64,000 bases of DNA. It comes from Pseudomonadota bacterium (GTDB lineage Bacteria; Pseudomonadota; Gammaproteobacteria; Competibacterales; Competibacteraceae). Positions 34,330-44,725 of this stretch are shown here, in pieces. Within the stretch, counting starts at the first letter, position 1; each line of letters opens with the position of its first letter. The DNA lies in the NCBI GenBank assembly GCA_018240295.1, contig JAFEGB010000333.1:1-64000 (forward strand), read 5' to 3'. The notes beneath the pieces are model-generated. The model was given only the letters and a program-made list of their open reading frames with translations, did no database searches and was not told where the DNA came from. Made by a program: the position numbers and the translations under genes.

Positions 34330-34826
34330 TTGCGCATTGCAGCATTACCAACAGGCAATGTTCCAGCCCGGCCCCTGTCAACTGCAATGGCCGCCTGCAG
34401 AATTATCGCAACTGCTAATTTTTCATGGTTTGAAATTATAATATCGCATCGCAAATAATATAGGTATAAACCCTTATAAAAAAAGGAACAATACTTAGGA
34501 TCAACCTCTCCTGCCCTGCAGGCGGATTCCAGGAACTTCGCCTTTTTCATCAGAGCCTTGTCGCAGACAAAAGCCCTGACGGGCCGGCACCCGACACAGC
34601 CGTTGACTTTGCCGGGAGCGGTAGGGAAAAATGCAGATCGCGCCACGCGCAATCGAACAATAAAACAATAAGCCGTGCTTTCCGGGCGCTCGCCCGGGAC
34701 CATTACCAAGGGGATGAGGCGCTTGATACGGTACTTGCGAATCGCACGCTCGCATTCACCGCACGCCGTCCGGATTATGTTCTGTTCCCGCCGATTTTGC
34801 TGCACTGCGGTCAGCCGCATTTCCAA
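34326..34826 (-). CDS. Doubtful Cys-rich hypothetical protein in the low-GC gap
   Basis: A 166-codon frame encoding CGEC, CVGCRP and FVCDKAL segments, with codon use less GC-biased than the neighbours. I recognise no family, find no clear ribosome binding site, and its 3' end overlaps the gluQ stop by four bases. It could be a real transferred gene, a decayed remnant or chance. It is listed only because the gap is unusually long and the frame spans most of it. Confidence 0.2.
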   Translation of the reverse strand: MEMRLTAVQQNRREQNIIRTACGECERAIRKYRIKRLIPLVMVPGERPESTAYCFIVRLRVARSAFFPTAPGKVNGCVGCRPVRAFVCDKALMKKAKFLESACRAGEVDPKYCSFFYKGLYLYYLRCDIIISNHEKLAVAIILQAAIAVDRGRAGTLPVGNAAMRN

Positions 34827-35074
34827 CCATCAGCCCGATCCGGCGAATGCCGCTGTGGCGCCCCGTCCCGCGCGGAGGGGTCGCGCGGTCGACCATGGCC
34901 GGTCGCCGCGCTTTCCGGTGTCAGCCTGACACCTGCAGTGAACGAGTGCGCGGCCTGCCCGTGCAGGCTGCCGCAGCTTGAAACCGGCATCGCCCGCCCC
35001 CGCGGACGGTGTCAGTGAATCTTGGGGGCGCTCCCGTGCGCGGGAGCCGGCTGTTGATCAGAGGAGTAGCTTGT
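34330..35074. other. 745-bp low-GC gap upstream of acs
   Basis: The first 170 bases are markedly AT-rich compared with all neighbours. They include TATAAT at 34437 inside a palindromic ATTATAAT and an A-run at 34478. A minus-strand frame at 34326-34826 (166 codons) has several Cys pairs but no recognised family. The right part probably holds the acs promoter and leader: a hairpin CTCCCG-TGCG-CGGGAG at 35031-35046 lies just before the acs ribosome binding site. I see no RNA gene or transposon signature. Confidence 0.5.
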
Positions 35075-37012
<1,938 letters not shown>

Positions 37013-37028
37013 GCCGCACCGGCTGATC

Positions 37029-37074
37029 CCGCAGGCCCGGTTCCGCTCGTCGCGGGGCCGGGCCTGCGGCTTTT
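37029..37074 (+). terminator. Terminator after acs
   Basis: A 12-bp perfect stem CCGCAGGCCCGG/CCGGGCCTGCGG with a 17-base loop followed by CTTTTCC, 16 bases after the acs stop. Confidence 0.8.
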
Positions 37075-37090
37075 CCGGCCTCCTGCAGGC

Positions 37091-37118
37091 TTGCAAGCCG
37101 GTCACGGCGGGCCATGCT
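37091..37118 (+). promoter_or_regulatory. Likely sigma-70 promoter for the small acidic protein
   Basis: TTGCAA and CATGCT with a 16-bp spacer lie right after the acs terminator and 34 bases before the next start codon. Confidence 0.4.
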
Positions 37119-37151
37119 TGGCCGGTCCGTAGCCAAGCGGAGAACACTGCG

Positions 37152-37445
37152 ATGAGCGACATGGATCCGATCGTCGGCAACTGGTACCGCGACCTCGAAA
37201 GCCACGCCTGCTTCGAGGTCGTCGCCTTCGACGAGGATGCACGCACCGTCGAGGTCCAGTTTCAGGAAGGCGAGGTCGAGGAGATCGAACTCGACGCCTG
37301 GTATGAACTGGTGCTCGAAGGCATCGAGGCCCCCGATGACTGGGCCGGCGCCTTCGACGATGTCGACGGCGAGGACCTCGGTTACAGCGACCTGCCGACC
37401 GGCGACGGCCGCGACCGCGATGATCCGTTCCGCGCCCTCGACTGA
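37152..37445 (+). CDS. Small acidic DUF6763-like protein
   Basis: A 97-residue, strongly acidic protein (IVGNWYRDLESHACFEVVAFDEDARTVEVQF and EVEEIELDAWYELVLEGIEAPDDW). It looks like one SH3-like beta-barrel domain with a flexible acidic tail. Similar short proteins occur in many gammaproteobacteria, without known function. GGAGA precedes the ATG. It stands alone behind a terminator and its own promoter. Confidence 0.75.
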   Translation: MSDMDPIVGNWYRDLESHACFEVVAFDEDARTVEVQFQEGEVEEIELDAWYELVLEGIEAPDDWAGAFDDVDGEDLGYSDLPTGDGRDRDDPFRALD

Positions 37446-37549
37446 GCCTGGAACCCGCCCGTTGCTTGCACACGGGCACGTGACGGCCCGCCTGCGGCTT
37501 GCGTAATCTTCGCGCGCGCCGCCGCCCCGGCGCCCGTGGAGACTCCCCG

Positions 37550-38362
37550 ATGCCGTACCCGCCGTTACCGACGCCCCGCACCGTCGTCCTGCTGCTGCTG
37601 CTGCTGAGCGGCTGCGCCGCGGCCCCGGAAGGCCCGCAGAACACCGTCCAGGTGCCCCCCGAACGCCTGGCCTCGGCCGGTGCGCGGGCGAGCCTGCAGA
37701 TCCAGCGTCGCGGCGAACTGCTGCGCGAACTCGACACCACGCGCTACGTGCGCTGCGTGGCCGATGCCCTGATCCAGGCGATCCCGGCAGCACCGGCCGA
37801 CTGGGAGGTCGTGGTGATGCGCGACGAGACGCCGGATGCCTGGGCACTCGCCGGCCGCCGGCTCGGCGTCACCAAGGCGCTGCTGCGCGTCACCGGCAAT
37901 CAGGACCGGCTCGCCGCCGTGCTCGCCCACGGCATCGCCCATGAATTGCTCGGACATACCGGTGCGCACATCACGCCCTCGGTCGCCGCCAGCCTCGAAG
38001 GCGATGCCGCGCTGTCGAACGAGGCCATCGCGGCCATCGGCGGGGCGTCCCAGGTCGGGGCGGGTTTTGCGTATTCCGCCAGCGAGGAAGCCGCCGCCGA
38101 CGGTCGGGCGCTGGCCCTGATGGGCGCAGCCGGTTTCGATCCGGCCGCCGCGTCACTGGCCTGGGCGCAGCTGCAGGCCTATCGCGTGCGTGAAGGCACC
38201 TCCGGTGAACGCCCGCCGCCGATGCTGCTGGTACATCCGATCGATCGGGGCCGCATCCAGGCGATGCACACGCCTGCGGCCGCGGTCACAACGGCCTTCG
38301 ATGCCGCGCGCCTGAGCGGCCGGCGACCCGACTGCGGCACACTGGAAGAGTCCGAACGCTGA
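37550..38362 (+). CDS. M48-like lipoprotein lacking the catalytic Glu
   Basis: A 270-residue lipoprotein. The signal ends in the lipobox LSGC at about residue 22. The fold follows M48 peptidases, with LAHGIAHELLGH where active members have HExxH, and the downstream EEAAADGRALALMGAAGFDP that carries the third zinc ligand. The codon for the catalytic Glu is GGC (Gly), two base changes away from GAG, so the protein is probably an inactive relative of LoiP/BepA-type periplasmic proteases. It may act as a chaperone or scaffold at the outer membrane. TGGAGA precedes the ATG. Confidence 0.75.
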   Translation: MPYPPLPTPRTVVLLLLLLSGCAAAPEGPQNTVQVPPERLASAGARASLQIQRRGELLRELDTTRYVRCVADALIQAIPAAPADWEVVVMRDETPDAWALAGRRLGVTKALLRVTGNQDRLAAVLAHGIAHELLGHTGAHITPSVAASLEGDAALSNEAIAAIGGASQVGAGFAYSASEEAAADGRALALMGAAGFDPAAASLAWAQLQAYRVREGTSGERPPPMLLVHPIDRGRIQAMHTPAAAVTTAFDAARLSGRRPDCGTLEESER

Positions 38363-38408
38363 AACTGCGTCCGCCACGGCGCCGGACGCCCCGCTTGTCC
38401 GGGCCGTG

Positions 38409-39458
38409 TCAGCGGCCCGGTGCCGGCTCGGACAGCTTTGCCAGCGCCTTGCGCTCGGCCTCGCCGGGCTCGGTGCGGGCCTGCAGCCAGCTGCGCAGCG
38501 CATCGATGGCGGGCTGGGCCTCGGCAGCACCGAGCTTGCGTGCCCGCAGATACCAGTCCGCGGCGAGTCCGACATCGGCGTTGTCGCCGCTGCGGCCCGG
38601 ATCGTAGCTGGCCGCGAGCAGCAGCGCGGCATCGGCGCTGTTCTGCCCGGCCGCGGCTTCCAGATACAGACGCGCCGCGCCCAGGTCACCAAGTTCCAGC
38701 GCGCGGCGTCCGCGATCGAGCAGTTCGCCGGGACCGGGCTGCGGCGGTTTCGCGGCCGGGGGCGCCGCGGTCCGGGCCTCGGCCCCTGCCGCCGGCAGCA
38801 CCGTGACCTCGACCGCGGCCTCGGCGACCGGCCGGGGCACGCGCAGGCGCTGCAGCGGCTGCGTGCGGATCAGCAGGGTGTAATGGCCCGGTGCGCCGCT
38901 GCGCAGCTTCAGCCCCGGCAGGGCGACGGCATCCAGCACCCAGCGCCCCATCTCGTCGCGGGCACCGGCGCTCAGGCTGGCATCCATCGGCAGTCCGCCG
39001 ATGATGACGCGCTGCCCGCGCGCAGCGATGCCGGGCAGCAGTTCCAGCCCGAACACCGCCTCCTCGCCGACGGCGAACTTCAGCGAGCGCGGAGCCGCCA
39101 GCGTCGGCATCGGCTGCGCGCCCGACAGCAGCGCCTCGTCGTCGGTGATGGACGGATCGCGGACACCTTGGGCGGCCGGGGCCTGCGCCGCCGCGGCCGG
39201 GGCAGTGCCCGGACGCAGTGCCGCCGGGGGTTTCAGCAACTCGACCTCGCCGGCCGTGGGCTCGGGCTCGGCACCCGGCGGACGGATGTTGAAACGCGTC
39301 TGCAGGCCCGCGACCCAGTGCTCGAAGCCGTAGATGAGCCGGTGGCGCAGCTCCGGCACCTGCCATCCATACCAGAGCGCTGTCGCCAGCACGACGATGA
39401 CGAGCATCAGGCCCACCCGCCTGCCGCCACCCGGCCTGACCGGCTTGCTCATACTCAT
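38409..39458 (-). CDS. Membrane-anchored Sel1/TPR-like hypothetical protein
   Basis: A protein of about 349 residues with one N-terminal transmembrane helix (VGLMLVIVVLATALWYGW), a Pro/Ala-rich linker, a central beta-rich domain, and C-terminal Sel1-like repeats (GDLGAARLYLEAAAGQ and ADVGLAADWYLRARKLG). I chose the start MSMSKPVRPGG at 39458; the longer frame overlaps the divergent gene. The function is unknown; an envelope scaffold is possible. Confidence 0.65.
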   Translation of the reverse strand: MSMSKPVRPGGGRRVGLMLVIVVLATALWYGWQVPELRHRLIYGFEHWVAGLQTRFNIRPPGAEPEPTAGEVELLKPPAALRPGTAPAAAAQAPAAQGVRDPSITDDEALLSGAQPMPTLAAPRSLKFAVGEEAVFGLELLPGIAARGQRVIIGGLPMDASLSAGARDEMGRWVLDAVALPGLKLRSGAPGHYTLLIRTQPLQRLRVPRPVAEAAVEVTVLPAAGAEARTAAPPAAKPPQPGPGELLDRGRRALELGDLGAARLYLEAAAGQNSADAALLLAASYDPGRSGDNADVGLAADWYLRARKLGAAEAQPAIDALRSWLQARTEPGEAERKALAKLSEPAPGR

Positions 39459-39487
39459 GATCACTGGCACCTTTTCCGGAGCGCGGC

Positions 39488-39922
39488 ATGCCCGTTGCCG
39501 CGTACCACCGATGGACCTACAACCGACAGGACGGCCGTTCCAGCGCAACGCTCGACGAGCCGTCCGACACCACAGGCTCGACACCCGTGCGCAACGTAGT
39601 CGAATTCTTCAATCCACGGCCGATCATCGGCGTGTTCGTCGATGGACTGGCAGGCTGTGACTGGCAATGCCCGGGCACCGAGGATGCCGAATCAGCCGAA
39701 CTGCAGGACGTGAACCTGCTGCCGTCCGGCCATCTGGTGCTGACGCTGCTGCTGCGCGGCGCCGACGAGCCGACCGAATGGATCGGCCTGAACGGCGTGC
39801 TCGATGCGACCGACGGCTCGATGGCGCTGGAACTGGGCGGCACGCGCTATCTGGCGTTTCCGCCCCGGGAACGCGAACGCGTCAGCGCGCTGTTCCTGAA
39901 ACTCGCGAACCGCCAGTACTGA
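39488..39922 (+). CDS. Hypothetical protein
   Basis: An up to 144-residue soluble protein that I do not recognise. The conserved-looking core begins VVEFFNPRPIIGVFVDGLAGCDW and continues with alternating strands to LAFPPRERERVSALF. A GTG at 39587 just before this core is an alternative start, as the first 33 residues are low-complexity. It is divergent from the Sel1-like gene across 29 bases. Confidence 0.5.
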   Translation: MPVAAYHRWTYNRQDGRSSATLDEPSDTTGSTPVRNVVEFFNPRPIIGVFVDGLAGCDWQCPGTEDAESAELQDVNLLPSGHLVLTLLLRGADEPTEWIGLNGVLDATDGSMALELGGTRYLAFPPRERERVSALFLKLANRQY

Positions 39923-39960
39923 CGCGCACCGGGCCGCCCCGCTCTTTCAGTCATGCACCT

Positions 39961-40272
<312 letters not shown>

Positions 40273-40316
40273 GGTGGCTTCGTCTGGCGTTCGGGATTCG
40301 GGGGGGACAGGCGGGT

Positions 40317-41309
40317 TCACTGGCCCTGGCCGTGCAGCATGACTTCGACGTCGTTGCCGGAATCGTCGAGCGTCTGGATGCGGCAGAGCAGATCGCCCTC
40401 GAACAGCAGCGGCTGGCGGCGCACGCTGCAGACCAGCCCGGCCACCGGCGTGTGCACGTCCTTCAGCAGATCGCCGGTAAAGCCGTCGTACAGGTGACCG
40501 AGCAGCTCGCCGGCCTGCACCCAGCGCCCGGGATCAATGCGTCCGACGAAGAAGCCGGCCTGCTCCGAGAGCACCGCATAGGACTGGCGCAGGCCGAAGT
40601 AGTGCAGGTCCTCCTCGTCATCGGCGAGCGTCAGACCCTCGACGATGCCGGTGCGGTCCAGAAACGCCACCAGCGAACGGAACAGCGTCTCGCAGTGGCG
40701 CGACTGCAGGTCACCGGCCCGCCCGGCCTGCAGCACGAAGTTCTCGCCACCGTGCGCGCGCCAGGCGTGGACCAGCGTCGCCATGAACATCTTGTTCAGC
40801 GGCCGCTCGATGACCGCCGGCAGGCCGAACAGGCAGGCGGTCGCACGTTCGTCGTCGTTCGGCGCGTACAGGCGCACCTGCGGCAGCTCCTCGATGTCGA
40901 GGTTGGAGCTGTGGATGTCGATGCGGTAATAGGCGCCGCGCGTCAGGCGCAGCAGCGCGGCGGCGATGCGCTGCGTGGTCTCGCCGCCTTCGAGGCCGGG
41001 AAACACGCGGTTCAGGTCGATCTTGTCGAACGGCCAGACGCGCGACAGCAGGTTCACGCCGAGCACGTTGACCGCCGGCACCAGCAGCACGCGCTCGCGC
41101 AGCCGCAGGTCCGGACGCTTGCCCTGCTCGACATCGCGCAGGAAGGCCGCGAGCCGCGCGAGCACGAACACACCGTTCAGCTCGTTGCCGTGCAGCCCCG
41201 CCACCAGTGCCAGCCGCGGCGTGCGCTCGACCGGCCCGACGTCGTGGTACGGGATGTCGAAGTCATCCCGCAGCGGCGCCGTCATGCGCAGCAGCGTCGG
41301 CGTGTTCAT
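40317..41309 (-). CDS. Succinylglutamate desuccinylase/aspartoacylase-family hydrolase, second copy
   Basis: A 330-residue zinc hydrolase of the M14-related AstE/AspA family. Zinc ligands are visible in GLHGNELNG (His, Glu) and YRIDIHSS (His), and DLNRVFPG is the substrate Arg loop. The C-terminal part is a lipoyl-like beta domain (VHTPVAGLVCSV). It overlaps the upstream paralogue by four bases (ATGA), so the pair is translationally coupled. The amide substrate is unknown. Confidence 0.85.
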   Translation of the reverse strand: MNTPTLLRMTAPLRDDFDIPYHDVGPVERTPRLALVAGLHGNELNGVFVLARLAAFLRDVEQGKRPDLRLRERVLLVPAVNVLGVNLLSRVWPFDKIDLNRVFPGLEGGETTQRIAAALLRLTRGAYYRIDIHSSNLDIEELPQVRLYAPNDDERATACLFGLPAVIERPLNKMFMATLVHAWRAHGGENFVLQAGRAGDLQSRHCETLFRSLVAFLDRTGIVEGLTLADDEEDLHYFGLRQSYAVLSEQAGFFVGRIDPGRWVQAGELLGHLYDGFTGDLLKDVHTPVAGLVCSVRRQPLLFEGDLLCRIQTLDDSGNDVEVMLHGQGQ

Positions 41310-42280
41310 GCGCTTTCTCCGTTTTCGGGTTCCGCATCGGCAACCACGCGCGCCATCAGCGAGCCTTCGTAGACCAGCGGGTACTCGCGCAGCGTGAACA
41401 GCACGCCATCGCAGGGCGAGCGGACCTCGGCCAGCCGCCGGCCTTCCATCGGCGAGACGATGTGGCCGAGCAGCCCGCCGGCGCGCACGGCCTTCCAGTG
41501 CTCGACCTCGGGCACGAACAGGCCGGAGGTCGCAGCGTTCAGGTAGTGGACGTTGTCCTCGTGTGCGAGCCGGGGCTCGTGCGTGACCGGCGCCAGTTCG
41601 AGGTCGGCGGCGAGCACGCCGAGCCCCTGCCAGACGTTCAGCAGGCCGGTGATCAGCTGCTCGGTGTAGACCGGCGTCAGGCGCATGCCTACGCCCATCT
41701 CGACCACCAGCGCCGGCACGCCGGCCTCGTTGAGGCTATGGGCAATGGTGGCTTCGAGCACGGTCACGGCGCCGTGCAGCCAGATCACGTCGAGATTCAT
41801 GCGCCGCGCGTACGGCAGCAGGGATTCGGCGAACACATGGTTGATGCGCACCTGCGGAATCTCGCGCAGGTAGATGTTGCTGGCATGCACGTCGACGACC
41901 AGCGCGCAGCCGGCGAGTGCCGTCATCGTCGCTGCGGCGATGCGCTGCGGCAGCACGCCCCGCGCGTGCCCGGGGAAGGACCGGTTCAGGTCGACGCCGT
42001 ACGGCGGCACCGTGCGCGCCAGCGTGTCGAGACCGAGCGGATTCAGCGCCGGATAAAGTTCGATGGTGCCGAGCAGCGCCCCGGGCCGGCGCTCGGCGAG
42101 CGCATCGAGCCAGGCGGCGAGCCGGTGACACAGATACAGCCCTTCCAGTTCGTCACCATGGATGCCGGCGACGACGGCGACCCGCGGCCCGTCACCGCCC
42201 CGGAACACGCTGCGCTGCAGCCTCATCCGCTCCCGGTACGGCATTTCCAGGGAGAGGAGGGTTTCCACTCGCTTGTCCAT
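41306..42280 (-). CDS. Succinylglutamate desuccinylase/aspartoacylase-family hydrolase, first copy
   Basis: A 324-residue paralogue of the next gene. GIHGDELEG and VVDVHASN supply the zinc ligands, and DLNRSFPGHARG matches the substrate loop. The C-terminal lipoyl-like domain ends VRSPCDGVLFTLREYPLV. The ATG at 42280 gives MDKRVETLLSLE; the frame upstream runs into the phasin promoter. Tandem pairs of this family often accompany a RimK-type ligase, but none is in this window. Confidence 0.85.
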   Translation of the reverse strand: MDKRVETLLSLEMPYRERMRLQRSVFRGGDGPRVAVVAGIHGDELEGLYLCHRLAAWLDALAERRPGALLGTIELYPALNPLGLDTLARTVPPYGVDLNRSFPGHARGVLPQRIAAATMTALAGCALVVDVHASNIYLREIPQVRINHVFAESLLPYARRMNLDVIWLHGAVTVLEATIAHSLNEAGVPALVVEMGVGMRLTPVYTEQLITGLLNVWQGLGVLAADLELAPVTHEPRLAHEDNVHYLNAATSGLFVPEVEHWKAVRAGGLLGHIVSPMEGRRLAEVRSPCDGVLFTLREYPLVYEGSLMARVVADAEPENGESA

Positions 42281-42466
42281 GTACCGCTCTGCGTTGGTTC
42301 TGCTGATGCCTGCGCCGCAGCCACGGCGAGACGCGTGTCGCGGCGTGGACGGGGGTCCGCCAAAACCGCGCGAGTTTGGCACAGCCTGCCGGAGCTTCAA
42401 ACCGCCGCGGCACCCGGCGGCGCGTCCGGTGATTTTGCGTGATGCGAAAACGGCACGGGTCTTGAT

Positions 42467-42508
42467 TGTTGCGACGCAACATCCACGCTGTTATGCTGCA
42501 TCGCAACA
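42467..42508 (+). promoter_or_regulatory. Phasin promoter with two dyad operators
   Basis: TGTTGCGACGCAACA (42467-42481) and TGCTGCATCGCAACA (42494-42508) are two 15-bp dyads 27 bp apart. They cover the -35 (TTGCGA, 42469-42474) and -10 (TATGCT, 42492-42497, 17-bp spacer) of a sigma-70 promoter, which is the geometry expected of a repressor. The related dyad TGGTGCGGTGCACCA lies before the other phasin gene. Confidence 0.7.
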
Positions 42509-42545
42509 GAAACTTCCTTCACCTTATTCCTTCACTTCCGCCGGG

Positions 42546-42944
42546 ATGCCCGCCATGTACGACCTCGACCCGTTCAACGAAGCCCTTGCCCGTTCCGCCA
42601 CCTGGATCGCGCCGGTGGTGCAGGCCAACAAGCTGTTCGTCGCCAGCCTCGAAAAGCTCGCCGCCTTCCAGTTCGGGCTGCTGCGCTCCTATGCCGGCTT
42701 CGGCCTCGGCCGCCTGCAGGCCGCCAGCGACGTGACCGATGTCGAGAGCCTGAAGGCCTTCTCGGCCGCCCAGCTCGAAGCCGCCGGCGCGCTGCGCCAG
42801 AAGGCGCTCGACGACGCCCAGGCCTACGCCGACCTGCTCGCCGGCTTCAAGGCCGAGTTCGAACAGCTGGTCGCCGCCAACAGCACCGACTTCGCGCCGA
42901 AGCCGATCGTCAAGGTCGCTCGCCGCGCCGCTTCGGCCGCCTGA
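42546..42944 (+). CDS. phaP: Phasin family protein
   Basis: A 132-residue amphipathic helical protein of the phasin family that coats PHA granules. The typical pattern is seen: DPFNEALARSATWIAPVVQANKLFVASLEKLAAFQ, then an Ala-rich helix (VESLKAFSAAQLEAAGALRQKALDDA). Two ATG codons (42546 and 42555) are possible starts; homologues begin near the second. It is preceded by a repressor-type promoter and followed by its own terminator, so it is monocistronic. Confidence 0.85.
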   Translation: MPAMYDLDPFNEALARSATWIAPVVQANKLFVASLEKLAAFQFGLLRSYAGFGLGRLQAASDVTDVESLKAFSAAQLEAAGALRQKALDDAQAYADLLAGFKAEFEQLVAANSTDFAPKPIVKVARRAASAA

Positions 42945-42981
42945 TCGCACGTCCCGCCCTCCCCCGGCGCAGCAGCATCCG

Positions 42982-43008
42982 GCCCGGCTCGTGCAGCCGG
43001 GCTTTTTT
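42982..43008 (+). terminator. Terminator after the phasin gene
   Basis: An 8-bp perfect stem GCCCGGCT/AGCCGGGC with a 5-base loop and six T, 37 bases past the stop. Confidence 0.92.
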
Positions 43009-43061
43009 CATGTCCTCCGGGGTTCCCCCGGCCGGAGCGCACGCCGCGGTTCCGGCCCCGC

Positions 43062-44087
43062 TCAGGCGCGATCGACCGGAAAGGCCAGCACCGCATCCAG
43101 CCCGCCGGCATTGGCCGCGAGCATCAGCAGCCGGTCGAAGCCGAGCGCGACGCCGGCGCAGGCCGGCAGACCGCTGGCCAGCGCCGCCAGCAGCGCTTCG
43201 TCGACCGGCATCACCGGCAGGGCGGCCCGCACACGGGCGCGATTGTCGGCCTCGAAACGGGCGCGCTGCTCGCCGGCATCGCCGAGTTCGTGGAAGCCGT
43301 TGGCCAGTTCGACGCCGTCCAGATACAGCTCGAAACGGCTGCCGACGGCCGGCGTCTCGTCACGGCGGATGCACGCAAGCGCGGCCTGCGCCGGCGGATA
43401 GTCGTACAGGAAGCTCAGCCGCCCGCAGCCGAGCCGCGGCTCGATCACGTGACTGAGCAGCAGGTCCAGCCACGGTTCGACCTGCGCTTCCGGCATGCCG
43501 GGCGGCGGTACCAGCGCGTGCCGGGTGCAGGCCACCCGCAGCGCCGGCACGTCCGCAGCGAACGGATCAACGCCGGCGTGCTGCAGGAAAGCGTCCTGAT
43601 AGCGGATGCGTTCGGGCTCGGCGAGCGCACGCCTGCCGGCGAGCAGCTCGCTGACGAGGTCGATGACCTCGTCCATCAGCGCGTGATGATCAAAGCCGGG
43701 CCGGTACCATTCGAGCAGCGAGAATTCGGGGTTGTGCCGGCGGCCGGCCTCGCCATCGCGAAACACCTTGGCGAGCTGCCAGATCGGGCCGCTGCCGGCG
43801 GCGAGCAGCCGCTTCATCGCGTACTCCGGCGAAGTCTGCAGCCACAGCCGCCCGGGCTCCGGGCCGTGCCAGTCGACGGCGAAGCTCGCCAGCGCCGGAT
43901 CGGTCACCGCCGCCCGCGACAGCGCCGGGGTGTCGACTTCGAGCACGCCTCGCGCCTCGAAAAAGGCGCGCATCCGCGCGAGCAGTCCGGCGCGCAGGCG
44001 CAGGGCTTCGGGCGCACACGACGGCCGCCAGTCAGCCGGGCCGGACAACGGCGTCACGATGCCCGGACGGAAATTCCGGGGCGGCAC
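43062..44087 (-). CDS. epmA: EF-P (R)-beta-lysine ligase
   Basis: A 341-residue class II lysyl-tRNA synthetase paralogue without the anticodon domain. It attaches (R)-beta-lysine to EF-P. Class II motifs are present: motif 2 KVFRDGEAGRRHNPEFSLLEWYRP, and motif 3 with GVALGFDRLLML. It lies directly downstream of efp on the same strand, with 18 bases between, and opposite epmB, completing the main modification set. The ATG at 44087 is the longest option; the first 10-15 residues are not conserved. Confidence 0.95.
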   Translation of the reverse strand: MPPRNFRPGIVTPLSGPADWRPSCAPEALRLRAGLLARMRAFFEARGVLEVDTPALSRAAVTDPALASFAVDWHGPEPGRLWLQTSPEYAMKRLLAAGSGPIWQLAKVFRDGEAGRRHNPEFSLLEWYRPGFDHHALMDEVIDLVSELLAGRRALAEPERIRYQDAFLQHAGVDPFAADVPALRVACTRHALVPPPGMPEAQVEPWLDLLLSHVIEPRLGCGRLSFLYDYPPAQAALACIRRDETPAVGSRFELYLDGVELANGFHELGDAGEQRARFEADNRARVRAALPVMPVDEALLAALASGLPACAGVALGFDRLLMLAANAGGLDAVLAFPVDRA

Positions 44088-44105
44088 GGCGCCGGCAAGG
44101 ACGGT

Positions 44106-44675
44106 TCATTCCTTGACGCGCGAAACGTATTCGCCGGTGCGCGTGTCGACCTTGATCACCTCGTCGGTCTGCACGAACAGCGGCACGCGCACGACCGCGC
44201 CGGTTTCGAGCGTCGCCGGCTTGCCGCCGCCGCCGGAGGTGTCGCCCTTCAGGCCCGGGTCGGTCTCGGTGATGCGGGCGATGATGAAGTTCGGCGGCAG
44301 CACCGACAGCGGCACGCCGTTCCACAGCGTCAGCTGGCAGAGGTCGTTTTCCTTCAGCCACCGGGCGTTGTCACCGACGGCCGTGGCATCGGCGGCGAGC
44401 TGCTCGAAGCTGGTCGGGTTCATGAAGTGCCAGAACTCGCCGTCGCAGTACAGGTACTGCATGTCGATGTCGAGCACGTCGGCGCCCTCGACCGAGTCGC
44501 CGGACTTGAACGTGCGCTCGATCACGCGCCCGGATTTCAGGTTGCGCACGCGCACGCGGTTGAAGGCCTGGCCCTTGCCGGGCTTGACGAATTCGTTCTC
44601 GACGATGGCATACGGGTCGCCATCGAGCATGATCTTCAGACCCGACTTGAATTCGTTGGTACTATAAGTCGCCAT
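44106..44675 (-). CDS. efp: Elongation factor P
   Basis: A 189-residue EF-P, which relieves ribosome stalling at polyproline. Three beta-barrel domains are present. The modified loop carries Lys34 in [13 protein letters not shown], the site of (R)-beta-lysylation. [24 protein letters not shown] is the conserved C-terminal signature. It forms an operon with epmA and is divergent from epmB. Proteins here are rich in PP runs (for example the fusion helicase), so EF-P should matter. Confidence 0.97.
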   Translation of the reverse strand: MATYSTNEFKSGLKIMLDGDPYAIVENEFVKPGKGQAFNRVRVRNLKSGRVIERTFKSGDSVEGADVLDIDMQYLYCDGEFWHFMNPTSFEQLAADATAVGDNARWLKENDLCQLTLWNGVPLSVLPPNFIIARITETDPGLKGDTSGGGGKPATLETGAVVRVPLFVQTDEVIKVDTRTGEYVSRVKE

Positions 44676-44725
44676 CGTCGCTGACCTGCGTGGAACGGAG
44701 CGTATCCGAGTTGAGAAGGCCGACG

